Shown one piece after another: positions 20,751 through 30,407 of a stretch of DNA of 64,000 nt. Numbering within the stretch: position 1 is the first letter of the stretch; each line of letters starts with the position of its first letter. Source of the DNA: Marinobacterium lacunae (GTDB taxonomy: Bacteria; Pseudomonadota; Gammaproteobacteria; Pseudomonadales; Balneatricaceae); contig NZ_JMQN01000015.1 of NCBI RefSeq assembly GCF_000705555.1, positions 186,001-250,000 on the forward strand. The letters are read 5' to 3'. Below the pieces are notes generated by a model that ran no database searches, was not told the DNA's origin, and saw only the letters and a program-made list of their open reading frames with translations. The translations under genes were made by a program, and so were the position numbers.

Positions 20751-21548
20751 ATGAGCAAGAGTCCTGACGACAAGCTCATCGAGGAGCTGGAGGGATTACG
20801 AGAGCGGTTCAACCGAACGACCGATCGTATTGTGAAAGATATCGGTCGGCAGAAGAAAATCATGGAGCGCAGCGACAAGCGTCAGCGCCAAGAGTATGAC
20901 GAGCTTCAGCGCCGGTTCGATGAGATCGAAAGACTCAACAAAGAGATAGAAGAAACCCAGCGTGAAGTGGTCTTCACCATGGGGGCCATAGGCGAGAGTC
21001 GCTCAAAGGAGACCGGCAACCACGTTCGGCGTGTGGCCGAATACTCAAAACTGTTCGCGCTTTACTATGGGCTAGCAGAAGAAGAGGCTGAGCTGCTCAA
21101 GCAGGCTTCGCCGATGCATGACATAGGCAAGGTGGCTATTCCCGACAGCATTCTCAACAAGCCTGGTCGGCTGGACGAGCACGAGCGCGAGGTTATGAAT
21201 ACTCATGCTCAACTCGGCTACGAAATGCTCGCCTACTCCACTCGGCCGCTTCTTAAACTGGCTGCGACCGTGGCGTACGAGCACCATGAAAAGTGGGATG
21301 GTAGCGGGTATCCGCGAGGCTTGAAGGGCAAGGATATCCACATCGGCGGAAGAATTACGGCATTGGCCGATGTATTTGATGCGTTGGGTAGCGAACGCTG
21401 CTACAAAAATGCGTGGGACGACGCACGCATATTCGAGCTTTTCAGAGAGGAAAAAGGGAAGCATTTCGATCCCGATCTGATCGACATTTTTTTTCAACAT
21501 ATCGACGAATTTCTCGAGATTCGGGACCGTCTGAAAGACGATCTCTGA
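20751..21548 (+). CDS. Coiled-coil HD-GYP protein, predicted cyclic-di-GMP phosphodiesterase
   Basis: A 265-residue protein. Residues 1 to about 75 are a charged coiled coil (KLIEELEGLRERF onward). An HD-GYP domain follows, with the first His in GNHVRRVAEYS, the metal pair in MHDIGKVAIP (about 122-131), and HHEKWDGSGYP (about 178-188), all as expected for hydrolysis of cyclic-di-GMP. It has no receiver domain; the coiled coil would take the input. I prefer the ATG at 20751 (AAGGGA upstream) to an in-frame TTG at 20733 inside siaC. In the known Sia system this place is held by SiaD, a diguanylate cyclase, so the predicted activity is the opposite. Confidence 0.88.
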   Translation: MSKSPDDKLIEELEGLRERFNRTTDRIVKDIGRQKKIMERSDKRQRQEYDELQRRFDEIERLNKEIEETQREVVFTMGAIGESRSKETGNHVRRVAEYSKLFALYYGLAEEEAELLKQASPMHDIGKVAIPDSILNKPGRLDEHEREVMNTHAQLGYEMLAYSTRPLLKLAATVAYEHHEKWDGSGYPRGLKGKDIHIGGRITALADVFDALGSERCYKNAWDDARIFELFREEKGKHFDPDLIDIFFQHIDEFLEIRDRLKDDL

Positions 21549-21609
21549 TTGTCCGTCCGGCCGATGGTCCGGTAGAGGGATCGGTTCACGGGGGCTAAAG
21601 GATCTGCCG

Positions 21610-24600
21610 ATGAGAAAATGGGTTGCACTGCTGTTGTTCCTGTTCAGCTCCTTGGCCTGTGCAGGTCCCGAATGGATAGAGTCCACGCTCAACGACGAAC
21701 AGAAGGCGTGGATCGGTGCCCACCCCCGTATAGATATTGGGGCCATGGACGCCTGGCCACCGATGAACTTTGTCGATCAGCGGCAAAGGCCCCAGGGTAT
21801 AGGCGCCGACCTTGTAGCGGCGCTTAACCGGCGACTGGATGGTCGGTTACATATCGTCTCGGGTGCCTGGCAACAGGTGTACGAGCAGACGAAACAGGGC
21901 GAGCTGGATGCGCTTCTTGATATAACGCCCAAGCCTGAACGCGAAGCCTATTTCAACTTCACCGACCCTTATCTTCGAATCCCGCACGTCATCGTTGCCC
22001 GCCGTGATGCCGATTATATTGCTGACCTGAATGCATTACGCGGTAAGACAGTGGCCCTCGAGTCCGGTATTGGCACGGTCAAATATCTGCGAGAACACTT
22101 CCCGGAAATAGTTATTCGTGAGTATCGCGACACATCACACTGCTTGGGGGCCGTGAGCAGTGGTGAGGTTGATGCCTATGTCGGCAACCGTGCAGTGGCG
22201 GACTACCTGATCACACAGGAACTGCTCAACAACCTGAAGATTCATGGTCGCGACTCTACCCGGGCCGGCTCTGTGCTGGCCTTGGGTACACCGAAAAACA
22301 ACCCTATCTTGCGGGATATATTACAGCTGGCGCTGGACGATATCGGGCAGCAGGAGTTCAACGAGCTATTGGAGCCCTGGACCGGGGTTCGCACAGGCAA
22401 TATAGGATTGACGCTTCAAGAGAAGGCATGGATCGCTCAGCACGGGGAGGTCAAGGTAGGAGGCGAACTGGACTGGCCGCCCTTTGATTTCGTCGGCCAG
22501 GATGGACGTTATAAGGGTATAGCACGCGATATCATGGACCTTGTCGCGCGCAAAGCCGGGCTTCGGCTGCACTACGAGACCGGACTGAACTGGTCGGCGA
22601 TGCTGAAAGCCTTTCAGAATGGCGAGTTGGATATTCTGCCAGCCATGTACGAGAGCCCCACTCGGGCTGAGTTTACAACGTTCACCGCGCCCTATTTCGA
22701 GATCAAGGACTATGCGTTCATGCGTCAGGACGCTTCGCCGCCGACGTCGATAGAAGCGCTGGCCAAGTTAAGGGTTGCCGTGATTGACGGCTATCAGATC
22801 GTCGATCACCTGACTCGCCGGTTTCCCGACATTCAGCTGGTTAGGGTGAACACCCTGCAGGAGGGGCTGGACGCGGTTCTGCTTGAGCGCGCAGATGCTT
22901 ATATCGACGGCTATGCCGTGGTGAATTACCAGTTGTCTCACAGCATGCAAACCGGGATTAAACCGGTTTTGCCGGTGGATTTTTACACCAATCAGCTGCG
23001 TGTCGGCGTGCGCAAGAGTGCACCGTTATTGGCCGGTATCGTGCAGAAGGCCGTTGCATCGATCAGTGACGAGGAGAAAAACGCCATTTTTCTGAAATGG
23101 TTCGGTGAGCAGCGAGATGGTGCACCGACAACTGCGGTCGTGCTGTCGAAGGCTGAAACGTCGTATCTGTCGAACCATCCGGTCATTAAGGTTCATCTCG
23201 ACAAGAACTGGCCGCCATTTAGCTATGTAGAAGCGGGCCAGCCCAGGGGGCTGGGGATCTCGCTTATGAACCTGATTGGTGAGAAAACCGGCGCTAGAAT
23301 TGAGTATGAGTCCGAGCCGACATGGGATGAAGCGCAAAAGTTGATGAAGCAGGGCGAGTTGGATGTGTTGCTCAATGTGACGCCGTCGGCTGAGCGTGCC
23401 CAGTATCTGGATTTCACCGAGCCCTACCTGAATGCGTTGCGCGGCATCGTCATGCGTGAGTCTGATACGCCGGTGCAAAACCTGAATGACCTGCTCAAGA
23501 AAACCATCGCGTTACCAAAAGGCTTCTACTACACCGAGTATTTCAAAAAGCACTACCCTGAAACGTCACTCTTTCTGGTCGATTCAGATCTGGATGCTCT
23601 ACAGGCCGTTGCATACGGCAAAGCGGATATCACCATCGGCATAATGGCTGCCCATCAGTATTTGATGGAGAAGAACTACATCAGCAATCTGAAAATTGTC
23701 GGCCTGCCGAAAGAGAAACTGTTCGACCCCTCGCCTCTGGCGCTGGCTTCGCGCCGTGATGCTCCCGAACTCAATGGTATTTTAAGCAAGGGGTTGGCTG
23801 CCATCAGTACCGACGAAATGCGGGCGATGATTCAGTTCTGGCTTGGTAACTCCAATCGCTATCCGGACCCCGCCGATCTGGAGGCGCTCAACCTCACTGA
23901 GAAGGAGAAGGCGTGGCTGGGGTCGCACCAGGTGATCCGCTATAGCGAAGTGAACTGGAAACCGCTGTCGGTCATTGATGAGCGTGGTATGACGGGCATC
24001 ATGGGGGAATACCTGGCGCTGGTGTCCAAGCGAACAGGTATAGAGTTTCAATATGTGCCGTCAAAGTCCTGGCCTGAAGTTCTCACTCAGTTCCAGAATG
24101 GCGTTATCGACATGGTGCCGGGTATTGGCGATAGCCCTGAGGAAAAAGCGCTGGGTTTGCTCAGTGACCGCTTCGCGTCATACCCGATGGTGATTGTGAC
24201 CAACAGCGATATCGCGTATGTGCGCTCGCTCGATGAGCTGAAAGATCGCACGTTCGCTCTGCCCAACGGCTATACCAGTTACAACTATCTCAGGAAGGCA
24301 CTTCCCGGGGCGAATATTATCGAGACCCGGGATATACCTGAGGCGCTGGTACAGGTCTCCAGTGGCAAGGCCGATGTATTTCTCGGCCACCTGGCGCCCG
24401 TGCTTTATTACATGGGGCGGATGCCAGGCGCGGAGCTGAGGGTTGCCGGCAACACCGACTTTCAATTCAACCACCATTTCCTGATTTCGCCGCGTTATCC
24501 CGAGCTGCAATCGATCGTGAACAAGGTATTCGCAACCTTGACGGAGAAGGAGCGGGAGCAGTTTTACCACGACTGGGTGCAGGTCAAAGTGCAGCAGGGT

Positions 24601-26667
24601 TTCGACTATTCCCTGTTTTGGAAAGCCTTGGCGGTAGTGATGGCGCTTACGGCCATTATGGTTTATTGGAACCGGGCACTTAAAACCAGGGTGCGGCGAG
24701 CGACCGCTGAGCTTACCGCCTTGCTGGAATCGTTCAATCGACATGTCATCGCATCCAAGACCGATCTCAATGGCCAGATTACCTACGTCTCCGATGCCTT
24801 TTGCTCGATCAGTGGGTATCGACGCAGCGAGTTGCTGGGGCAGAACCACCGCCTGATAAAACATCCGGAGAACGATCCCGAACTGTACCGTGAAATGTGG
24901 CGCACCATAGCGGAAAAGCGTGAAACCTGGCGAGGGGAGATCAAGAATCTCAGGCGCGATGGAAGCCATTTCTGGGTGGACGCAATCATTCAGCCAGAGT
25001 ACGACCTGAACGGGGAACACATTGGCTATAGCGCCATTCGCCAGGATATAACCGCGAAGAAAGAGGTTGAGGAGCTAAGCAGTTCACTGGAGCGCAAGGT
25101 TGAAGCACGTACCGAGGAGCTGCGGGAGAGTCAGGAATACCTTGCCGAGGTGCTGGATTCACAGCCAAGTATCGTATTGACCACGGACGGGCGTCACATC
25201 AAGACCGTCAACCAAGCATTTCTGGCTTTGTACGGCCTGCAATCATTGGATGAGTTTCCGCACGACTGTATATGCGACACCTTCGAGCAACGTGAAGGGG
25301 AACATTATCTGCAGCGAATGATGGGCGAGCACAACTGGATCGAGTACCTGCGGCTCCATCCTGGGAATACCCATGTGGCCTGTATAGCCGGTCATCTGTT
25401 TACGGTGAGTGCCACAGCCGTGGATATTGGCGACGAGGCGATTTATCTGGTGGTGTTAACCGATATTACACAGTTGCAGGCCGCACAGGAGGAACTCAAC
25501 AGAAGCCGCCGTTTGATGCACGATCTGATCGACAACACAGACGCGGTGATTCACGTGATGGATCTGAGCGGAAACTATCTGCTGGTCAATCGAGGCTGGC
25601 GCACCGTGTTTGGCATGGACAGTGAGGTTATTGGGCTGGATAGCCCGACAACAGATCAGACGGCTCCCACCACGATCGACCCGGATCAGCTGCCGGACGA
25701 ATACAAGGAGCTGACCATTCGCGAAGTGACGGTACCGGTGGATGACCAGGATAATATTTTCCTGTCGTATCGGTTCCCGCTGCACGATCACCGTGGCCGG
25801 CTTTATGCGACGGCGGGGGTGGCGATCAATATCACCGAACGCAAAGAAACTGAACGTCAGCTGGAGGCGTTCAACCGAAAAATTTCGGATTCAATCGAGT
25901 ATGGCTCGTTGATACAGACTGCACTGCTGCCCGAGCCCGATACCCTGCAGGCATTCTTCGATACCCATTTCACGGTCTGGCAACCCAAGGATGTGGTCGG
26001 AGGTGATATCTTCCTGTTCGATCCGCTACGTAATGACAGCGAAGCGCTGCTGATGGTAATTGACTGCACCGGTCACGGCGTCCCGGGAGCGTTCATGACC
26101 ATGCTGGTCAAGGCGGTGGAGCGAGGGATCGTCAGCGACCTGCGGGCAGGGCTGCAAGAGGTACATCCTGCCGAGATACTGCAGCGCTTTAATCGCACCA
26201 TTCGAACACTGTTGCGTCAGGACAATCCGGGCTCTGCAAGTAATGCCGGGCTGGATGGTGCGGTGCTCTATTTCGACAAGGCGCGCGATATCCTGCGTTA
26301 TGCAGGGGCTGAGACCCCTCTGTTCTACTTTGATCAAGCCCGCGAACTGAACGTCATCAAAGGCGATCGACAGGGTATTGGTTACCGAAGCTCGGACCCC
26401 CACTACGTGTTCACCGAGCATGAGTTGAGCATCAGCTCACTGCACAGTCTATTGGTCACGACCGATGGCTACATCGACCAGAACGGGGGCAACAAGGGGT
26501 TCCCGTTCGGCAAGCGCCGCTTGAAAGAGCTGTTGATCGAGTATCGCGACCAACCGCTCTCTGAGCTGAATGACGTGCTGCTGGGCCGCCTGGCGGACTG
26601 GCAAGGTCAGGAAGAGCGCAGCGACGACGTTACCCTGGTCGGAATCGGATTTTCAGCGCCTGACTGA
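21610..26667 (+). CDS. Receptor phosphatase: four solute-binding domains, PAS domains, PP2C/SpoIIE
   Basis: A 1685-residue membrane receptor. A signal peptide (residues 1-18, cut after CAG or ACA) is followed by four successive bacterial family 3 solute-binding domains at about 25-260, 262-512, 513-760 and 762-1000. Each begins with an L-x-(D/E/K)-x-(E/K)-x-x-(W/Y)-type helix and a ligand-site motif (DAWPPMNF, DWPPFDF, NWPPFSY, NWKPLSV). A membrane helix lies at about 1002-1021 (FWKALAVVMALTAIMVYW), then a PAS/PAC unit (1040-1145), a short coiled coil, two more PAS-like units (about 1175-1290 and 1300-1415) and a PP2C/SpoIIE phosphatase (1430-1680). The phosphatase motifs DVVGGD, DCTGHGVPGAFM, TTDGYI and SDDVTL are intact. 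By position it is the SiaA-like phosphatase for SiaC, with a different sensor. Confidence 0.9.
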   Translation: MRKWVALLLFLFSSLACAGPEWIESTLNDEQKAWIGAHPRIDIGAMDAWPPMNFVDQRQRPQGIGADLVAALNRRLDGRLHIVSGAWQQVYEQTKQGELDALLDITPKPEREAYFNFTDPYLRIPHVIVARRDADYIADLNALRGKTVALESGIGTVKYLREHFPEIVIREYRDTSHCLGAVSSGEVDAYVGNRAVADYLITQELLNNLKIHGRDSTRAGSVLALGTPKNNPILRDILQLALDDIGQQEFNELLEPWTGVRTGNIGLTLQEKAWIAQHGEVKVGGELDWPPFDFVGQDGRYKGIARDIMDLVARKAGLRLHYETGLNWSAMLKAFQNGELDILPAMYESPTRAEFTTFTAPYFEIKDYAFMRQDASPPTSIEALAKLRVAVIDGYQIVDHLTRRFPDIQLVRVNTLQEGLDAVLLERADAYIDGYAVVNYQLSHSMQTGIKPVLPVDFYTNQLRVGVRKSAPLLAGIVQKAVASISDEEKNAIFLKWFGEQRDGAPTTAVVLSKAETSYLSNHPVIKVHLDKNWPPFSYVEAGQPRGLGISLMNLIGEKTGARIEYESEPTWDEAQKLMKQGELDVLLNVTPSAERAQYLDFTEPYLNALRGIVMRESDTPVQNLNDLLKKTIALPKGFYYTEYFKKHYPETSLFLVDSDLDALQAVAYGKADITIGIMAAHQYLMEKNYISNLKIVGLPKEKLFDPSPLALASRRDAPELNGILSKGLAAISTDEMRAMIQFWLGNSNRYPDPADLEALNLTEKEKAWLGSHQVIRYSEVNWKPLSVIDERGMTGIMGEYLALVSKRTGIEFQYVPSKSWPEVLTQFQNGVIDMVPGIGDSPEEKALGLLSDRFASYPMVIVTNSDIAYVRSLDELKDRTFALPNGYTSYNYLRKALPGANIIETRDIPEALVQVSSGKADVFLGHLAPVLYYMGRMPGAELRVAGNTDFQFNHHFLISPRYPELQSIVNKVFATLTEKEREQFYHDWVQVKVQQGFDYSLFWKALAVVMALTAIMVYWNRALKTRVRRATAELTALLESFNRHVIASKTDLNGQITYVSDAFCSISGYRRSELLGQNHRLIKHPENDPELYREMWRTIAEKRETWRGEIKNLRRDGSHFWVDAIIQPEYDLNGEHIGYSAIRQDITAKKEVEELSSSLERKVEARTEELRESQEYLAEVLDSQPSIVLTTDGRHIKTVNQAFLALYGLQSLDEFPHDCICDTFEQREGEHYLQRMMGEHNWIEYLRLHPGNTHVACIAGHLFTVSATAVDIGDEAIYLVVLTDITQLQAAQEELNRSRRLMHDLIDNTDAVIHVMDLSGNYLLVNRGWRTVFGMDSEVIGLDSPTTDQTAPTTIDPDQLPDEYKELTIREVTVPVDDQDNIFLSYRFPLHDHRGRLYATAGVAINITERKETERQLEAFNRKISDSIEYGSLIQTALLPEPDTLQAFFDTHFTVWQPKDVVGGDIFLFDPLRNDSEALLMVIDCTGHGVPGAFMTMLVKAVERGIVSDLRAGLQEVHPAEILQRFNRTIRTLLRQDNPGSASNAGLDGAVLYFDKARDILRYAGAETPLFYFDQARELNVIKGDRQGIGYRSSDPHYVFTEHELSISSLHSLLVTTDGYIDQNGGNKGFPFGKRRLKELLIEYRDQPLSELNDVLLGRLADWQGQEERSDDVTLVGIGFSAPD

Positions 26668-26676
26668 GCGGCGTGC

Positions 26677-27096
26677 TTACATCTCCCACTCTTTCATGAT
26701 GATATGGGTTTTCACCCGTATCATCTTGTGGAAGTCCTCGATGGCGGCGCGGATCTCAATCAGCCGTTCCATGCTGGCCGCTTCGATGTAGATCAGCATG
26801 TCGGTTTCGCCGCTGATGCCGCAGCAGCGTTTAACCTCGGGAAAGGCGCGGATCTGTTCGACGTAGTGTTCGCATCGGCTCTCATTGTAGAACAGCTCGA
26901 GAAACGCTTTCACGGTGGGTGTCTGGGGGGCGGCGATGCGGGCGTGATACCCCTGAATAATCCCCTGCTGTTCGAGGTGGCGTATACGCTCGCTCACAGC
27001 GGTTCGCGACAGATTGACCGCGCGGGCGATCTGCGTGACCGGTGCGCGCGCATCGTTGCGTAACAGGGCCAGTATCTGCTGGTCGAACTTGTCCAC
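26677..27096 (-). CDS. Lrp/AsnC-family regulator
   Basis: A 139-residue regulator with an N-terminal winged helix (DKFDQQILALLRNDARAPVTQIA, then LSRTAVSERIRHLEQQGIIQGY) and a C-terminal RAM/AsnC effector domain (about 65-135). It is a little shorter than E. coli Lrp. It is divergent from the yjeH-like exporter gene, which makes that gene the probable target, with an amino acid as effector. It ends nine bases from the receptor phosphatase gene, tail to tail. Confidence 0.9.
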   Translation of the reverse strand: MDKFDQQILALLRNDARAPVTQIARAVNLSRTAVSERIRHLEQQGIIQGYHARIAAPQTPTVKAFLELFYNESRCEHYVEQIRAFPEVKRCCGISGETDMLIYIEAASMERLIEIRAAIEDFHKMIRVKTHIIMKEWEM

Positions 27097-27229
27097 GGTG
27101 CTCCTTCGTTAAGCTGCGTGCGCGGTGCTTCCGCGCTCTGGCGTCTATGATCGCTCTTTTTTTGTCCCTGTGGCAGATCGCCATGCATATCCGACGATGC
27201 GCAGGTGAAATCCGCCGCTTTGTCAGCTA

Positions 27230-27290
27230 CCGCCGTTTCGGCGGCGCCTTACTATAGCAACAGCTGTATCAACCACCTATCGCGCTATAG
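27230..27290. promoter_or_regulatory. Dyads between the Lrp gene and yjeH
   Basis: Two dyads lie in the divergent gap. CCGCCG-TTT-CGGCGG is at 27230-27244. CTATAGC (27252-27258) and GCTATAG (27284-27290) are perfect arms separated by 25 bases. They are reasonable operator or promoter elements for the Lrp-type regulator, but neither matches a consensus I can name. Confidence 0.3.
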
Positions 27291-27338
27291 GGGGTGCCTT
27301 GGGCGCCACCTGCACAGCCGCCGTTCGAGTTTGCCGTT

Positions 27339-28604
27339 ATGAGTCGCTTAACCCAAGATTTGAGCCTGTCCCAAGGGGTTGGCTTGTTGACCACTTCACT
27401 GTTGGGCACCGGTATCTTCATTGTACCGGCGGTCGCCGCGTCCCAGGCCGGTGAGGCCTCACTCTGGGCCTGGCTGCTGTTGATTCTGATGGTGCTGCCA
27501 ATCGCCTTCACCTTTGCCCAACTGGGTAAGCGTTTTCCCCACGCTGGCGGTGCGCCGTCGCTGATCGGCCGTGCGTTCGGTCCGCGCATGGAGCGCGGAA
27601 TCGCGTTCATGTTTCTGGCCGTGATTCCGGTAGGGTTGCCCGCCGCGCTTAAAATGGCCAGTGGATTCTGGCACGCGCTGACCGATCTCACGCCGGGTGA
27701 GGAACTGATCATTCAGTTGCTGAGCCTCGGCCTTATGCTGGCGCTGGGGCAACGACCTGCGCGGGCATCGGGCAAGATCCAGACCGGCATTGCGGTGTTG
27801 ATCATCGCCACGGTGGCGGCGATCTGGTGGGCCGGTGATCTGCCCTCGGCGGAGGTGCCGGTGTTGAGCCTGGCAGATTTCAGCTGGGGCGCGCTCCCAG
27901 CGGCGCTGGCGGTGATGTTCTGGTGCTTTGTCGGTATCGAGGCGTTTACGCACCTCGGCGAGGAGTTCCGTAATCCTCAGCACGATTTCCCGCTGGCGTT
28001 GTTGATCGGTGTGGTACTGGCAGGGTTGGTGTATTGGGCCTTCTCGGTCGCGGTGCTCAGCTTCGGTGTGTATGGCGATGCGCAGACCAACGGTGCATCC
28101 CTACCGCTGCTCATCGGGCAGTTGTGGGGGGTAAAGTTAAGCGGACTTGCGGCGATGATCGGGTATCTTGCCTGCTTTGCGTCGATCAATATCTATGTAC
28201 AGGGGTTTGCACGGCTGGTTTGGAGCCTCGCGGACGAGGGCAAGCTTCCCTCGGCGCTTGCCCAGCGCAACGGCCATGGCATGCCCGGTCGTGCGCTGAA
28301 TTTGGTGATTGCCGGATGTGTAATTTCGGTGGTGCTGGCGTGGTGGAACACGGTGCCCGTTGACGAGCTGATCCGCTATGCCAACGGCATCTTCGTGCTG
28401 GTGTATCTGTTCAGTATGGCGGCGGGATGGATGCTGCTGCGCGGTGTCTGGCGCTATCTGGCAGGGCTGAGCACACTGCTCTGCGCCGTCACAATGCTGA
28501 CGCTGGGGATGCAGATGCTGTACGCAATCGCCGTGCTGTTGGGGTTCCTGCTGCTAGGACATCTCAGGCGTCCGCTGATCCTGAAACCACGGCGCCCGTT
28601 GTAA
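27339..28604 (+). CDS. yjeH: YjeH-like amino acid exporter (APC superfamily)
   Basis: A 421-residue membrane protein with about 12 predicted helices. The N terminus (LSQGVGLLTTSLLGTGIFIVP) and the AVIPVGLPAALKMASGF segment closely follow E. coli YjeH (418 residues), which exports L-methionine and branched-chain amino acids. I chose the ATG at 27339 (MSRLTQDLSLSQG) since it gives the family N terminus; an upstream in-frame TTG at 27294 adds 15 residues with no support. Regulation by the divergent Lrp-like protein is likely. Confidence 0.85.
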   Translation: MSRLTQDLSLSQGVGLLTTSLLGTGIFIVPAVAASQAGEASLWAWLLLILMVLPIAFTFAQLGKRFPHAGGAPSLIGRAFGPRMERGIAFMFLAVIPVGLPAALKMASGFWHALTDLTPGEELIIQLLSLGLMLALGQRPARASGKIQTGIAVLIIATVAAIWWAGDLPSAEVPVLSLADFSWGALPAALAVMFWCFVGIEAFTHLGEEFRNPQHDFPLALLIGVVLAGLVYWAFSVAVLSFGVYGDAQTNGASLPLLIGQLWGVKLSGLAAMIGYLACFASINIYVQGFARLVWSLADEGKLPSALAQRNGHGMPGRALNLVIAGCVISVVLAWWNTVPVDELIRYANGIFVLVYLFSMAAGWMLLRGVWRYLAGLSTLLCAVTMLTLGMQMLYAIAVLLGFLLLGHLRRPLILKPRRPL

Positions 28605-28610
28605 GCGGTG

Positions 28611-29267
28611 TTAACGTTCTTGCGTTGACAATGCATGCAGACCTGACATCACAAACCGCTTGATATAGTCGGACACCTCCGCGGCTGGCCGCTGGTAGAT
28701 CGCTTGAATCGGTGTCGGAAGATCGGGGTTGATGATCATCAGCATCAGGCAGGGCGACATAAGCCCGAGCAGGCCGTACTTCAGTTTCGGGTCGTCGATG
28801 GCGATGCCGGTGATCTCGGACAGAATCGGCATCGCGAGATCTACGCGTGGTAGCGTCTCGGTTTCGAGGATGCGGTCGTTTAGGGGCGAGGGTGTCAGGA
28901 TCTCCCGGGCCCAGACCCGCGGGTGCCAGCTGCGCTCGTCGATCAGGCCCTGTACCAGGCCGTCGATCATCAGCCCCAGCTTCTCCTCTGGTGGTGCGTT
29001 GCTACTGGCGACCTGCGTCAGATACTCGAGATTGAGCAGGTGACACATCACCTCGCTCATCACTGCCAGATACAGCCCATCGCGGCTGCCGAAGTGGTAG
29101 TTCACGGCGGCGATATTGGTGCCGGCCTTGGCGCAGATCGCCTTGCTGGTCGTATCCAGATAGCCTCGCTCGGCAAACAGTTGGCCAGCGGCTTCCAGAA
29201 TCAGTGCGCGGGTGGCGTCGCCATCGGTGCGCCCACGGCGGGCTGGCGTTTTCTTCTCTGTACTCAT
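28611..29267 (-). CDS. TetR-family regulator (CecR/YbiH-like)
   Basis: A 218-residue regulator. The helix-turn-helix is at about residues 36-60 (TTSKAICAKAGTNIAAVNYHFGSRDGLY), and the C-terminal part resembles the DUF1956 domain of CecR (YbiH). In E. coli CecR controls the ybhGFSR exporter operon; here the gene is divergent from the same set of exporter genes, which strongly supports the assignment. A 16-base palindrome lies between them. The 3' end is six bases from the convergent yjeH gene. Confidence 0.88.
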   Translation of the reverse strand: MSTEKKTPARRGRTDGDATRALILEAAGQLFAERGYLDTTSKAICAKAGTNIAAVNYHFGSRDGLYLAVMSEVMCHLLNLEYLTQVASSNAPPEEKLGLMIDGLVQGLIDERSWHPRVWAREILTPSPLNDRILETETLPRVDLAMPILSEITGIAIDDPKLKYGLLGLMSPCLMLMIINPDLPTPIQAIYQRPAAEVSDYIKRFVMSGLHALSTQER

Positions 29268-29320
29268 CTGCTCTCTAGTGCGTAATGCGGTTGTACGCTT
29301 AGCTATGATTTAGTTGTAAT

Positions 29321-29336
29321 TTAAATTTGAATTTAA
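29321..29336. promoter_or_regulatory. Palindrome, candidate operator of the exporter operon
   Basis: TTAAATT-TG-AATTTAA has perfect seven-base arms with a two-base centre. It lies midway in the 123-base gap between the TetR gene and the HlyD gene. GTTGTA repeats (29290-29295 and 29313-29318) and an inverted TACAAC (29370-29375) flank it. Either set could be the TetR binding site. Confidence 0.5.
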
Positions 29337-29390
29337 TATTGTGCAAGTTAATCTACTGATTAAACGGTATACAACTGCAGGGAGCAGTCG

Positions 29391-30407
29391 ATGCGCAAGC
29401 TAGTCGTTCTGGTTCTGATCCTGGGGCTGGCCACAGGATTTGGCTGGTGGCACTACAACGAGCCCAATCAAGAGGACGGCTCTCTGGTGCTGCATGGCAA
29501 TGTGGATATCCGTCAGGTATCGCTGGCCTTCACGCTGAGCGAACGGATCGTCGAGATGAGTGTGGAGGAGGGCGATCGGGTACAGGCCGGGCAGGTACTG
29601 GCCCGGCTCGACACCGATACTTTGTCGCTGCAGATTGCCCGGACCCGCGCCGCTATTAGCGCCCAGCAGCAGCAGGTGCAAAAGCTGCACAAGGGCTCAC
29701 GTCGTGAAGAGATCGCTCAGGCCCAGGCGCTGGTCGAAGCTGCCAGAGCCGATGTGGAGCTTGCCCTCAGTCGCCTTAACCGGGTGAAGGATGTCGAGCG
29801 CGCAACACAAGGGCGGGGTATCAGCGCTCAGGATATCGATACGGCCAGCGCACAGCTCAAGGCAGCTCGCGCCCAGCTGGCTAATCGGGAACAGACACAG
29901 GCACTGGCCAAGGCAGGTCCGCGCGTCGAGGATATCGCGCAAGCCGAAGCCCAGCTCAAGGCGCTGCAGGCCGATCTGGCCCTGCAGCAACATCAAGTAG
30001 CGCTATCCACACTCAAAGCGCCGGTGGATGCCGTGATTCGCTCCCGCCTTCTGGAGCCCGGCGACATCGCCTCGGCACAACGGCCTGTGTATACGCTGGC
30101 CTTGAGTGATCCCAAGTGGATCAGGGTGTATGTGTCAGAGCCTGATCTGGGGCGCATACGCCCAGGCATGACGGCACAGGTGTTTACCGATACCGATCCC
30201 GAGAATCCGGTGACCGGTCAGGTGGGTTATATCTCCTCGGTGGCCGAGTTTACGCCGAAAACGGTGCAGACCGAGTCGCTGCGTACCGCTCTGGTGTACG
30301 AGGTTCGTATACGGGTGAAGGATCCCGCAGATCGCCTGAGGTTGGGGATGCCTGCCACGGTACGTATCGAAACGGACGCCAGCGCGGACGACAGCGGACA
30401 CTCCTGA
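29391..30407 (+). CDS. ybhG: HlyD-family membrane fusion protein (YbhG-like)
   Basis: A 338-residue periplasmic adaptor, close to E. coli YbhG (332). It starts with a membrane anchor (LVVLVLILGLATGFGWW). Two lipoyl half-motifs (GNVDIRQVSLAF near residue 37 and LKAPVDAVIRSRLLEPGD near 210) flank a long alpha-hairpin coiled coil rich in Ala, Gln and Arg (about 85-200). The beta-barrel part follows. It joins the inner-membrane ABC transporter to the outer-membrane channel encoded four genes downstream. An AGGGAGC site precedes the ATG, and the stop overlaps the next start by one base. Confidence 0.92.
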   Translation: MRKLVVLVLILGLATGFGWWHYNEPNQEDGSLVLHGNVDIRQVSLAFTLSERIVEMSVEEGDRVQAGQVLARLDTDTLSLQIARTRAAISAQQQQVQKLHKGSRREEIAQAQALVEAARADVELALSRLNRVKDVERATQGRGISAQDIDTASAQLKAARAQLANREQTQALAKAGPRVEDIAQAEAQLKALQADLALQQHQVALSTLKAPVDAVIRSRLLEPGDIASAQRPVYTLALSDPKWIRVYVSEPDLGRIRPGMTAQVFTDTDPENPVTGQVGYISSVAEFTPKTVQTESLRTALVYEVRIRVKDPADRLRLGMPATVRIETDASADDSGHS

